A stretch of 64,000 nt of DNA from an uncultured Coriobacteriaceae bacterium (GTDB taxonomy: Bacteria; Actinomycetota; Coriobacteriia; Coriobacteriales; Atopobiaceae). This document shows positions 27,626 through 36,313 of the stretch, piece by piece. The DNA lies in the NCBI GenBank assembly GCA_902791035.1, contig CADAUA010000007.1, positions 1 to 64,000 of the forward strand. Reading direction: 5' to 3'. The notes beneath the pieces are model-generated. The model saw nothing but the letters and a program-made list of their open reading frames with translations, was not told the DNA's origin and made no database searches. Numbering within the stretch: the first letter of the stretch is position 1; each line of letters opens with the position of its first letter. The translations under genes and the position numbers were made by a program.

Positions 27626-28336
27626 CTACACGCTTGCGCCCACGTAGCGGCCGATGGCCTCGAGCGCGGTCTGCTTGCGTGACCGGGAAAAGAAGACCTC
27701 GTCGCCCGTGTCCATCGTGAGCGAGTCGCGGCCCACGCGGCGGATGGAGCCTATGTTTACCAGCGCGTTGTTCGACACACGCGCGAACCGCTCGGGGGAG
27801 AGGGCCTGCTCGAGCGACTTGAGCGTCACGCGCGAGCGGAGCTCCTCGCCGCCCACCATGTGGAAGACGGCCTCGTGATCCACGATGTCCACGTAGGACA
27901 CGTCGTGCTCGTCCACCAGGTGGGTGCCGTCCGAGGTGGCCACGGCCACGACCTTCTCGGCGTTGCGACGCACCACGCGCAGGGCGCGGTTCATGCGAAG
28001 GCAGAAGTCCTGGTAGCCCACCGGCTTGACCATGAAGTCCAGGGCGTCCACCTCGTAGCCCTTCACTGCGTACTGGGCCAGGTTGGTCACGAAGATGATG
28101 GGGGTCTGCGAGTCGTAGCCGCGCAGGAGGGCCGCCGTCTCCATGCCGTTGATGCCCGGCAGGTCGATGTCGAGAAACACCAGGTCGTAGTGGGTCTCGG
28201 CACCCACGAAGTCGAAGGACGACCGCTCCCAAGCGAGGTCCAACTCCACATTGTGGCTGGTGGCGTAGCGCTCCACCAGCTCGCGCAGGGCAGCCTCCTC
28301 GGCGGGGTCGTCCTCTATGGACAAGAGCCTGTACAT
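27626..28336 (-). CDS. LytTR-family response regulator (RR2)
   Basis: This 236-residue regulator has a receiver domain (MYRLLSIEDDPAEE, phosphorylatable Asp in LVFLDIDLPGING) and a LytTR domain (YVDIVDHEAVFHMVGGEELRSRVTLKSLEQ, then FARVSNNALVNIGSIRRVGRDSLTM). ATG 28336 follows GGGAGGACGC. It is transcribed away from GH3-2, whose start lies 200 bases away on the other strand, so the shared gap is the natural place for its target site. Confidence 0.92.
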   Translation of the reverse strand: MYRLLSIEDDPAEEAALRELVERYATSHNVELDLAWERSSFDFVGAETHYDLVFLDIDLPGINGMETAALLRGYDSQTPIIFVTNLAQYAVKGYEVDALDFMVKPVGYQDFCLRMNRALRVVRRNAEKVVAVATSDGTHLVDEHDVSYVDIVDHEAVFHMVGGEELRSRVTLKSLEQALSPERFARVSNNALVNIGSIRRVGRDSLTMDTGDEVFFSRSRKQTALEAIGRYVGASV

Positions 28337-28536
28337 GCGTCCTCCCTCTCCCATGCACATATTACACGGGTCGTGCGCCGACGCGCGAACGTGCCGGTTG
28401 CCGCCCACGGACGGCGGGTGGCGGCAGGTTTTCGACGGGTTGGTCGCAGGCTGCCTGCGCCGACCGGGAGCGCGGCATGATGCAAGCCAGAGACGGACCC
28501 CAAATGGGATGGGGGCATAAGGAAGGGAGAAGCACG

Positions 28537-31038
28537 ATGAAAGCACGCATGACACGCAGGAGCTTCCTGGGCGGGACCGCTGCGTCGGCCGTGCTGGCCG
28601 GGCTCGTGGGCTGCGGCGGGCAGGGTACGGCGGGCGGCGGCCAGGCTGCCGAGCCCGAGGCGACGCTGCCCAGCGCCGACCAGTACCCGATCGACCCGGA
28701 CGCCGAGGGCACCGAGGCCAAGTGGGCCTCCGAGGAGACCCGCGACAGCTGGACCCGCGTGACCAACCCCGACGGCGGCGCCGAGCTGGGCGTCATGAGC
28801 ATGGACAAGGTCATCCAGGTGGACGGCCTGGCCTTCAAGGACTCCAACGGCAATGGCAAGCTGGACCTCTACGAGGACTGGCGCCAGAGCGACGAGGACC
28901 GCGCCGCGGCCTTGGCCTCCGAGCTCACGGCCGAGGAGATCCTGCCCCTCATGTTCCATGACGGCTTCATGAGTGCCGCAGCCCCGCTGGACGACGCCGT
29001 GGTGGCCAAGCTCCAGGAGGGCCTGCGCGCCGGCGTCTCGCGCGCCAACACGTCGCTCGACACCTACGCGACAGACATCGCCTTCGTGAACGCCGTCGAG
29101 GAGTGGTGCGAGGAGAACGACTCCCACGGCATCCCCTACATGAACTCCACGGATCCCTACCAGCTCTACGACATCCCCGACCCCCACTGCCAGTCGGCCG
29201 CCTTCGATCGCGAGCTCTGGCACAAGTCGGGCCACTACATCGGCCGTGCCTGGCGTGCCTCGGGCTTCCGAGTGGACCTTGGGCCCCAGGTGGACATCGG
29301 CACGAACATCATCTGGACGCGCCTGGGCGGCTCCATGTGCGAGGATCCCGCCACCAACCGCGACCAGGCCATCGAGTACGCGGGCGGCATGCAGTCCACG
29401 TGGGGCGACGACATGTCCGACGACCAGGGCTGGGGCAAGGACTCCGTGGCCTGCATGTTCAAGCACTACGTGGGCCCGGGTGCCGCCGAGGGTGGCCGCA
29501 ACGACCACATGGACGGTGGCAAGTACGACGTCTTCCCTGGCGACAACTTCAAGGCCCACCTGATTCCCTTCCTGGACGGCGGCCTGCACCTCAACTCCAA
29601 GACCGGCCAGATGGCCTCCGTCATGCCCAACTACGGCATCGCCTACTCCGAGGATGGCTCGCTTGGCCCGCTCTATGGCGGCGCCTACAACAAGCGCAAC
29701 ATCGGCATCCTGCGCAACGCCGGCTGGGACGGCATGGTGTGCACGGACTGGCAGATCCTGCGTGCCACGGACTTTGGCGACCGCGCCTTCGGCGTGCAGG
29801 ACATGACCGAGGCCGAGCGCTTCGAAACCTTGGTCGACGCCACGGTGGACCAGGTGGGCGGCGACTGGGCGCCCGACGTGGCCAAGGAGGGCTACGAGCT
29901 CCTCAAGAAGGACCTGGGCGAGGACGCCGCTCTGGAGCGCGTGCGCGAGTCCGCCCGCCGCATCTTCACGGTCATGAACCACGTGCAGCTCTTCGACCAG
30001 CCCTACTCCGACCGCAGCTACGCCAAGGAGGTCCTGAGCGACCAGGCGGCCCTGGACTTCGGTCAGGAGGCCTCCGACAAGTGCATCGTCATGCTCAAGA
30101 ACGCGGGCAACGTGATCGCCAAGGGCGGCATCCAGGGCAAGCCCAAGTGCTACATCCCGCAGAAGCTCTCCGGCGGCAGCGGGTTCTTCGACACCACGCC
30201 CGCGACCTTCTCGCTCGCGGTCGACGAGGAGGCGGCATCCAAGGTCTTCGACGTCCTGACCGATACGGTGGGCGAGCCCACGGGCACCGCACAGCCCATG
30301 CCCGGCCCCATGGGCGGCGGCGCGGCCAGCTCCGACCCGGTCTACCAGGCAAGCGACGCCGTCATGCCCTCCGACGAGGAGCTGGCGTCCTGCGAGTACG
30401 CCGTGTTCGTGATCGGCTCGCCCGACACGGGTGCTGGAACCGGTGGCGGCATGTTCGGTGGCGACGTGCCCGAGGACCAGAAGTACCTGCCCATCTCCCT
30501 CCAGTACCGTCCCTACACCGCAGACACCGCCCGCGACCCCTCGCTTGCCGGCGACATGGTGGACGGCGTCAAGGAGAACCGCAGCTACAAGGGCAAGACT
30601 GTGACCGCGAGCAACGAGGGCGACCTAGACGGGCTCATCGCCCTGCGCGAGAAGATGCCCGACGCCAAGATCATCCTCATCGTGGAGGCGTCCAACAACG
30701 CCCAGTGCTTCCACGAAATCGAACCCTACGCCGACGTGATCCTGTGGAGCTGGGCAACCGCGGGCCGCAACTTCGGCAAGGCCTACGGCCGCATCCTCTC
30801 CGGCGAGGTCGAGCCGAGCGGACTTCTGCCCTGCCAGATGCCGGCCAGCATGGAGGCCGTGGAGGCGCAGCTCGAGGACGTGCCGCGCGACGTGGACTGC
30901 TACACGGACTCCGAGGGCAACACCTACGACTTCTGCTTCGGCCTCAACTGGTCCGGCGTGATCGACGACGAGCGCACCGCCACGTACAAGGTGGCCCCGC
31001 TCTCCGAGCCCGAGACCGAGGTCAAGCCCGGCGAGTAG
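28537..31038 (+). CDS. Tat-exported lipoprotein GH3 glycoside hydrolase (GH3-2)
   Basis: The 833-residue protein has a twin-arginine signal (TRRSFLGG) and lipobox LVGC with Cys26, so it is probably exported folded and tethered to the outer face of the membrane. Unlike the other three GH3 proteins here it has the usual order: barrel first, with FKHYVGPG near 310 and nucleophile Asp404 in MVCTDW, then the alpha/beta domain (residues about 500-780). It ends without an FnIII domain. The substrate is unknown. GGAAGGGAGA precedes ATG 28537. It diverges from RR2-HK2. Confidence 0.9.
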   Translation: MKARMTRRSFLGGTAASAVLAGLVGCGGQGTAGGGQAAEPEATLPSADQYPIDPDAEGTEAKWASEETRDSWTRVTNPDGGAELGVMSMDKVIQVDGLAFKDSNGNGKLDLYEDWRQSDEDRAAALASELTAEEILPLMFHDGFMSAAAPLDDAVVAKLQEGLRAGVSRANTSLDTYATDIAFVNAVEEWCEENDSHGIPYMNSTDPYQLYDIPDPHCQSAAFDRELWHKSGHYIGRAWRASGFRVDLGPQVDIGTNIIWTRLGGSMCEDPATNRDQAIEYAGGMQSTWGDDMSDDQGWGKDSVACMFKHYVGPGAAEGGRNDHMDGGKYDVFPGDNFKAHLIPFLDGGLHLNSKTGQMASVMPNYGIAYSEDGSLGPLYGGAYNKRNIGILRNAGWDGMVCTDWQILRATDFGDRAFGVQDMTEAERFETLVDATVDQVGGDWAPDVAKEGYELLKKDLGEDAALERVRESARRIFTVMNHVQLFDQPYSDRSYAKEVLSDQAALDFGQEASDKCIVMLKNAGNVIAKGGIQGKPKCYIPQKLSGGSGFFDTTPATFSLAVDEEAASKVFDVLTDTVGEPTGTAQPMPGPMGGGAASSDPVYQASDAVMPSDEELASCEYAVFVIGSPDTGAGTGGGMFGGDVPEDQKYLPISLQYRPYTADTARDPSLAGDMVDGVKENRSYKGKTVTASNEGDLDGLIALREKMPDAKIILIVEASNNAQCFHEIEPYADVILWSWATAGRNFGKAYGRILSGEVEPSGLLPCQMPASMEAVEAQLEDVPRDVDCYTDSEGNTYDFCFGLNWSGVIDDERTATYKVAPLSEPETEVKPGE

Positions 31039-31067
31039 TGCCTGGCGGCAACAACCACATGCACCTC

Positions 31068-31110
31068 GGGCGGACGGCCCACTCCCTCCCTTCCCAAGGG
31101 CCGTCCGCCC
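31068..31110 (+). terminator. Terminator-like hairpin after GH3-2
   Basis: GGGCGGACGGCCC (31068-31080) pairs perfectly with GGGCCGTCCGCCC (31098-31110). Only AGCTCCTTCCC follows, so a factor-independent stop is uncertain. Confidence 0.5.
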
Positions 31111-31130
31111 AGCTCCTTCCCAAGCGGCGA

Positions 31131-31161
31131 TGTCACAATAGTGTCAGACACTTCTGTGACA
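31131..31161. repeat. Dispersed palindrome, TGTCAC-type copy 1
   Basis: TGTCACAATAGTGTC, central A, GACACTTCTGTGACA. The outer arms read TGTCAC/GTGACA instead of GTGCC/GGCAC, but the inner GTGTC-GACAC is the same. It lies between GH3-2 and rplM. Confidence 0.75.
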
Positions 31162-31296
31162 TCGCCGCTCTTGTGGTCTCGGCCTGTCCGGACCCGACTG
31201 CCCTGGGGCCGAGCCGGCATTGCGCGCCGCCCGCCCCACCGCTTTTGTGGGGGTTGTGTGCGGGAAATTCGCGGGGGCGATGCGAACTTGTCGCTG

Positions 31297-31302
31297 TATA
31301 CT
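31297..31302 (+). promoter_or_regulatory. Putative -10 box of the rplM operon
   Basis: TATACT preceded directly by TG lies 103 bases before the rplM start, leaving a leader of about 95 bases. That leader is less GC-rich than the genes. No good -35 box is visible. Confidence 0.4.
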
Positions 31303-31404
31303 CTTAAGGCTTTTCCACAGAGCCCCGTAACCTCTGAAAAGAAAAGTTCCGCCGCGGTCTGTCCAGAGGCCAAGGCATTCGCATGTGTTTGTAGGAGGAG
31401 TCAA

Positions 31405-31845
31405 GTGAACAAGTCGACTCATTACGCCAAGCCCGGCGAGGTCGAGCGCAAGTGGGTGCTCATCGACGCTGACGGCGCCACACTCGGTCGTCTGGCCACC
31501 ACGGCTGCCATGATCCTTCGTGGCAAGAACAAGCCCCAGTTCACCCCCAACACCGACACGGGTGACTTCGTGGTCATCATCAACGCCGACAAGGTCGTCC
31601 TCACCGGCAACAAGGCCGACGAGAAGTCCTACTGGCGCTACACCGGCTACCTGGGTGGCCTGAAGACCACCTCCTTCAAGGAGGCCATGGCCAAGAAGCC
31701 CGAGTGGGTCGTCGAGCACGCCGTCAAGGGCATGCTCCCCCACACCACCCTGGGTCGCAAGCAGGGCATGAAGCTCAAGGTCTACGCTGGCCCCGAGCAC
31801 CCGCACGCCGCCCAGAACCCCGTTCAGATCGATTGGAGGGCCTAA
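31405..31845 (+). CDS. rplM: 50S ribosomal protein L13
   Basis: The 146-residue uL13 protein: [31 protein letters not shown], then [12 protein letters not shown] and [14 protein letters not shown], all family hallmarks. The start is GTG 31405 with GGAGGAG six bases upstream. Codon use is strongly biased toward C-ending codons, as expected for a highly expressed gene. It is followed after three bases by rpsI, the standard pair. Confidence 0.98.
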   Translation: MNKSTHYAKPGEVERKWVLIDADGATLGRLATTAAMILRGKNKPQFTPNTDTGDFVVIINADKVVLTGNKADEKSYWRYTGYLGGLKTTSFKEAMAKKPEWVVEHAVKGMLPHTTLGRKQGMKLKVYAGPEHPHAAQNPVQIDWRA

Positions 31846-31848
31846 CCG

Positions 31849-32244
<396 letters not shown>

Positions 32245-32305
32245 TCCTTGTTGTCTGGCGCCTGCCTCACGCAAGGCGCATATGCTGCGGAGATATGCGA
32301 TATCA

Positions 32306-32336
32306 GGGTCCGTCGCGTCAGCGGCGGGCCCTTTTT
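32306..32336 (+). terminator. Rho-independent terminator after rpsI
   Basis: An 11-bp stem (32306-32316 with 32321-32331, two G-T pairs) with loop GTCA is followed by TTTTT. Confidence 0.85.
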
Positions 32337-32427
32337 ATGTACCATGGGTGGGTGCGAGCCGCGCCCATGCGCGGCCATCGCCACCACGCGATCCAAAGAC
32401 GCAGCTCAGACGGAGAGGGGACGCGGC

Positions 32428-33765
32428 ATGAGGTACTTCGGCACGGACGGCTTCCGAGGCAAGGCCAACGAGGGCCTTACCGTTGACCACGCCTTCAAGA
32501 TCGGGCGCTTCGTGGGCTGGTACTACGGTGCGCGCCAGGGCCGCAAGGCCCGCGTGATCATAGGCAAGGACACCCGCCGCTCCAGCTACATGTTCGAGTC
32601 GGCCCTCGTGGCGGGTCTCGTGGCCTCCGGCGCCGACGCCTACATGCTGCACGTGATCCCCACGCCGGGCGTGAGCTACGAGGTGGTGGACGGCGACTTT
32701 GACTGCGGCGTCATGATCACCGCCTCCCACAACCCCTTTACGGACAACGGCATCAAGCTCGTGAACCACGAGGGCTACAAGATGGACGAGGACGTCCTCG
32801 AGCAGGTGGAGGACTACATAGACGGCAAGCTGGAGGTCCCCCTGGCCACGGGCGACGCCATCGGCTGCACCGTGGACTACATGCAGGGCCGCAACCGCTA
32901 CATCGCGAGCCTGATCGCCAGCTGCGGCTTCAGCCTGCAGGGCATCCGCATAGGCCTCGACTGCGCCAACGGCGCGGCCTCCAGCGTGGCCCGCCCGGTC
33001 TTCGACGCCCTGGGCGCCGAGACCCACGTGATCAACGCCGCCCCCAACGGCTTCAACATCAACGTGGACTGCGGCTCCACCCACCTGGACCAGCTCCAGC
33101 GCTTCGTGGTGCAGAACGGCCTGGACGTGGGCTTTGCCTACGACGGCGATGCCGACCGCTGCCTTGCCGTGGACGAGCGCGGCCACGTGGTGGACGGCGA
33201 CCTGATCCTCTACATCTGCGGCTGCTACCTGAACAAGTACGGCCGCCTGGCCAAGCACACCGTGGTCCCCACCGTGATGAGCAACTTCGGCTTCTTCAAG
33301 GCGCTGGAGGCCGCGGGGCTGCGCTATGAGCAGACTGCCGTGGGCGACAAGAACGTCTACGCCTGCATGCGCGAGAACGACTACTCCCTGGGTGGCGAGC
33401 AGTCCGGCCACATCATCTTCGGCGAGCTGGAGAAGACCGGCGACGGCATCATGACCAGCCTGCGCATCATGGAGGTGCTGCGCTCGGAGCGCGAGAAGCT
33501 CTCCGAGCTCACGCGCCCGGTCAAGCTCTACCCCCAGCAGCTCGTTAACGTCCGCGTGGCAAACAAGACCGCTGCCATGGAGGCGCCCGAGGTCAAGGCG
33601 GCCGTGGCTGAGGCCGGCAAGTTCCTGGAGGGCAACGGCCGCGTGCTCGTGCGCGCGAGCGGCACGGAGCCCCTGGTGCGCGTGCTGGCCGAGGCGCCCG
33701 AGGAGAACCTCTGCCAGAAGGCCAACGCCATCGTGCTCGCGGCCCTCGAGCCCTTCAAGGAGTAG
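32428..33765 (+). CDS. glmM: Phosphoglucosamine mutase
   Basis: GlmM converts glucosamine-6-phosphate to glucosamine-1-phosphate for cell-wall UDP-GlcNAc. The 445-residue protein has the phosphoserine loop ITASHNP with Ser100, the metal-binding loop YDGDADRC, the sugar loop GGEQSGH and the phosphate loop VRASGTEPLVRV. The start ATG 32428 follows GGAGAGGGG. The product of glmS, the next gene, is its substrate. Confidence 0.97.
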   Translation: MRYFGTDGFRGKANEGLTVDHAFKIGRFVGWYYGARQGRKARVIIGKDTRRSSYMFESALVAGLVASGADAYMLHVIPTPGVSYEVVDGDFDCGVMITASHNPFTDNGIKLVNHEGYKMDEDVLEQVEDYIDGKLEVPLATGDAIGCTVDYMQGRNRYIASLIASCGFSLQGIRIGLDCANGAASSVARPVFDALGAETHVINAAPNGFNINVDCGSTHLDQLQRFVVQNGLDVGFAYDGDADRCLAVDERGHVVDGDLILYICGCYLNKYGRLAKHTVVPTVMSNFGFFKALEAAGLRYEQTAVGDKNVYACMRENDYSLGGEQSGHIIFGELEKTGDGIMTSLRIMEVLRSEREKLSELTRPVKLYPQQLVNVRVANKTAAMEAPEVKAAVAEAGKFLEGNGRVLVRASGTEPLVRVLAEAPEENLCQKANAIVLAALEPFKE

Positions 33766-33767
33766 CC

Positions 33768-33813
33768 TGTCACAGAAGCGTCTGTCACAGAAGTGTCAGT
33801 CACTTTTGTGACA
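33768..33813. repeat. Dispersed palindrome with duplicated left half, between glmM and glmS
   Basis: TGTCACAGAAGCGTC (33768-33782) is followed at once by TGTCACAGAAGTGTC (33783-33797), a central A, and the single right half GTCACTTTTGTGACA (33799-33813). The two left halves could compete for the one right half. It starts two bases after the glmM stop and ends 52 bases before glmS. Confidence 0.75.
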
Positions 33814-33865
33814 TTACGAATTTGATGCAAGGGTGTCGCGTCCTTGCAACGGTCAGGAGGTCAAC

Positions 33866-35713
33866 ATGTGCGGAATCGTGGGATTTACCGGTAAGGACCA
33901 GGCCGTACCCTTCCTGCTGCAGGGCCTGCAGGCGCTGGAGTACCGTGGCTACGACTCGGCAGGCGTGGAGGTCCTCTCGCCTGACGGCGAGCTCCACGGC
34001 GTCAAGTGCTCCGGCCGCGTGGCCACGCTGGCCGAGCGCTGCCGTACCGCAAACCTGGTGGGCACCACGGGCATAGCTCACACCCGCTGGGCCACCCACG
34101 GCGCCCCCACCGACCGCAATGCCCATCCCCACCTGGACTGCTCGGGCCGCATCGCCATCGTGCACAACGGCATCATCGAGAACTTCCAGGAGCTGCGCGC
34201 CTACCTGGCCCGCACCGGCCACACCCTCGCGTCCGACACCGACTCCGAGTGCATAGCGCACCTGGTAGAGGACGCCTGGGCCGGCCCCGCCAAGGGTGAC
34301 CTGGTGGAGGCCGTCCGCAACGCCTGCCAGCGGCTCCAGGGCTCCTGGGGCCTGGCCGTGGTGTGCGCGGACGCGCCCGGCGAGGTCGTGGTGGCACGCA
34401 AGGGCTCGCCTCTGGTGGTTGCCTCCACGCCCGACGGCGCCTATGCCGCCTCCGACGTGACCCCGCTCGCCCCCGTGACCTCGCACGTGATCACCCTGGA
34501 CGACGACCAGTACGCCCGCCTCCTGCCCGATGGCTCCGTGACGGTCTACGACGCCGACGGCGCGGTGGTGGATCACCCCGGCACGCTCGACATCGACTGG
34601 GACGCCTCCGCGGCCACCTTGGGCGGCTACCCCGACTTCATGGCCAAGGAGATCGCCGAGCAGCCCGAGGCCATCGAGCGCCTGCTCAAGAACCGCTTGG
34701 GCGAGCACGGCATCGAGCTCGACGAGCTCTCCATGACGGATGCCGACCTCGCGGCCATCGACCGCATCTACATGGTGGCCTGCGGCACCTCCTACCACGT
34801 GGGGCTTATCGCCCGCGCCATCGTCGAGGAGTGGGCCAAGGTCCCGGTGGTGTGCGAGTTCGCCTCCGAGCTCAACTACAAGGAGCCCTTGGTGACCCCC
34901 CACACGCTCTGCGTGATCATCACCCAGTCCGGCGAGACGGCAGACACCCTCACCGCCGCCCGCCGCATGCGGGGCATGGGCTGCAAGGTCTTTGCCATCA
35001 CGAACGTCCTTGGCTCCACGGCCGCGCGCGAGAGCGACGGTACCATGTACGTGCAGGCGGGCCCGGAGATCTGCGTGTGCTCCACCAAGGCCTACACTGC
35101 CCAGATGGTGGCCGCCGTCCTCCTGGCCCTGCGCCTGGCCTACGCCAACGGCAGCATGCGGCTCGAGGAGGTCCAGCAGCACTACCGCAACCTCTGCACC
35201 CTGCCCGACCTCATCCGCGAGGTGCTCAAGCGCTCCTGGCAGGACCAGCAGGCGGCCAAGCTCTTCCGCAACGCTCAGTCCTCGCTCTTCCTGGGCCGCG
35301 GGGTCAACTCCACGACGGCCGCCGAGGGCGCCCTCAAGCTCAAGGAGATAAGCTACCTCCACGCCGAGGCCTACGCCGCGGGCGAGATGAAGCACGGCCC
35401 CATCGCCCTGCTCGAGCCGGGCTTCCCGGTGGTGGCCATCGTGCCGGCGGATCACGTGCACGACAAGACCGTGAGCAACATCCAGGAGGTCATCGCGCGC
35501 GGCGCCACCTGCATCGCAGTGGCGACCGACGGCGACGAGGAGGTGGCCAAGCTCTGCCAGAACGTCCTCTGGATCCCGGAGGTGCCGGAGGAGGACTTCG
35601 TGCCCATCGTGGCAATCGTGCACCTGCAGACGCTGGCCCGCTACGTTGCGCGCTCCCGCGGCTGCGACGTGGACAAGCCCCGCAACCTGGCCAAGTCCGT
35701 TACGGTGGAGTAG
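33866..35713 (+). CDS. glmS: Glutamine-fructose-6-phosphate aminotransferase
   Basis: GlmS makes glucosamine-6-phosphate from fructose-6-phosphate and glutamine. The 615-residue protein begins MCGIVGFTG, so Cys2 is the glutaminase nucleophile, followed by RGYDSAG and HTRWATHG; the isomerase half has two SIS domains with CGTSYHVGL, TQSGETADT and a C-terminal KPRNLAKSVTVE. AGGAGGTC lies upstream of ATG 33866. No glmS ribozyme is expected in this group and none is apparent in the 100-base gap, which instead holds the dispersed palindrome. Confidence 0.98.
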   Translation: MCGIVGFTGKDQAVPFLLQGLQALEYRGYDSAGVEVLSPDGELHGVKCSGRVATLAERCRTANLVGTTGIAHTRWATHGAPTDRNAHPHLDCSGRIAIVHNGIIENFQELRAYLARTGHTLASDTDSECIAHLVEDAWAGPAKGDLVEAVRNACQRLQGSWGLAVVCADAPGEVVVARKGSPLVVASTPDGAYAASDVTPLAPVTSHVITLDDDQYARLLPDGSVTVYDADGAVVDHPGTLDIDWDASAATLGGYPDFMAKEIAEQPEAIERLLKNRLGEHGIELDELSMTDADLAAIDRIYMVACGTSYHVGLIARAIVEEWAKVPVVCEFASELNYKEPLVTPHTLCVIITQSGETADTLTAARRMRGMGCKVFAITNVLGSTAARESDGTMYVQAGPEICVCSTKAYTAQMVAAVLLALRLAYANGSMRLEEVQQHYRNLCTLPDLIREVLKRSWQDQQAAKLFRNAQSSLFLGRGVNSTTAAEGALKLKEISYLHAEAYAAGEMKHGPIALLEPGFPVVAIVPADHVHDKTVSNIQEVIARGATCIAVATDGDEEVAKLCQNVLWIPEVPEEDFVPIVAIVHLQTLARYVARSRGCDVDKPRNLAKSVTVE

Positions 35714-35724
35714 GGACAAGGGCC

Positions 35725-36306
35725 ATGGCGCTTGCCGGCATAGGGGTCGACATGCTGGAGATAGCCCGCATGCGGCGGGCCATGGAGCGCACCCCGCGCT
35801 TCGTGCGGAGGGTCTTCACCCCGGAGGAGCGGGCCTATTGCGAGGCCCACGCCCATCCCGCCGAGCACTACGCCGCCCGCTTTGCCGCGCGCGAGGCCGT
35901 GCTCAAGGCCCTGGGCACGGGCTTCTCGCAGGGCGTGGGGCTCTCTGACGTGAGCGTGCGCAACGACGCCTCCGGCCGACCGCTGGCGGTCCTGCGGGGC
36001 CGGGCGGCCCAGCTGGCACGCGAGCAGGGGGTGCGCGAGATCGCCCTCTCGCTCTCCACCACCCACGAGGTGGCCGTGGCCAACGCCGTGGCCGTGACCG
36101 ACGACGTGCGCCCCCAGCGCGACGAGGGCGACGCGCAGGCCCGCGAGCTGGCGCGGTCCTTCCGCGAGGCTCGTGGCCTCATAGACGAGCTGGAGCGCGT
36201 GGAGGCGGGCCAGGGCCAGCTGCCGCTCGCACAGGCTGGCGTGGCGGACGAACTTCAGGACGACAAGGACGCGGGCCCCGCCGGGGCAGCGTCGGGTGAG
36301 GAGTGA
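35725..36306 (+). CDS. acpS: Holo-[acyl-carrier-protein] synthase with C-terminal extension
   Basis: AcpS attaches 4'-phosphopantetheine to acyl carrier protein. The first 120 residues are the complete enzyme: GIGVDMLEIARM with the Mg-binding Asp9, and RFAAREAVLKALGTGF with the second acidic ligand. The protein then continues for about 70 residues (QARELARSFREARGLIDELERVEAG..., ending DAGPAGAASGEE), a charged, probably helical then disordered tail that ordinary AcpS proteins of about 120 residues lack. AAGGG lies before ATG 35725. It follows glmS by 11 bases and runs into nnr. Confidence 0.93.
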   Translation: MALAGIGVDMLEIARMRRAMERTPRFVRRVFTPEERAYCEAHAHPAEHYAARFAAREAVLKALGTGFSQGVGLSDVSVRNDASGRPLAVLRGRAAQLAREQGVREIALSLSTTHEVAVANAVAVTDDVRPQRDEGDAQARELARSFREARGLIDELERVEAGQGQLPLAQAGVADELQDDKDAGPAGAASGEE

Positions 36307-36313
36307 TGCGGGC

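Noticed and set aside
26325-28358. A single 677-residue minus-strand protein spanning HK2 and the RR2 region
   Set aside because: Its first 250 residues are an out-of-frame reading of RR2; the kinase starts at GTG 27611 with its own ribosome binding site.
33814-33865. glmS ribozyme or riboswitch ahead of glmS
   Set aside because: The gap is only about 100 bases, mostly taken by the dispersed palindrome, and no ribozyme core is recognisable.
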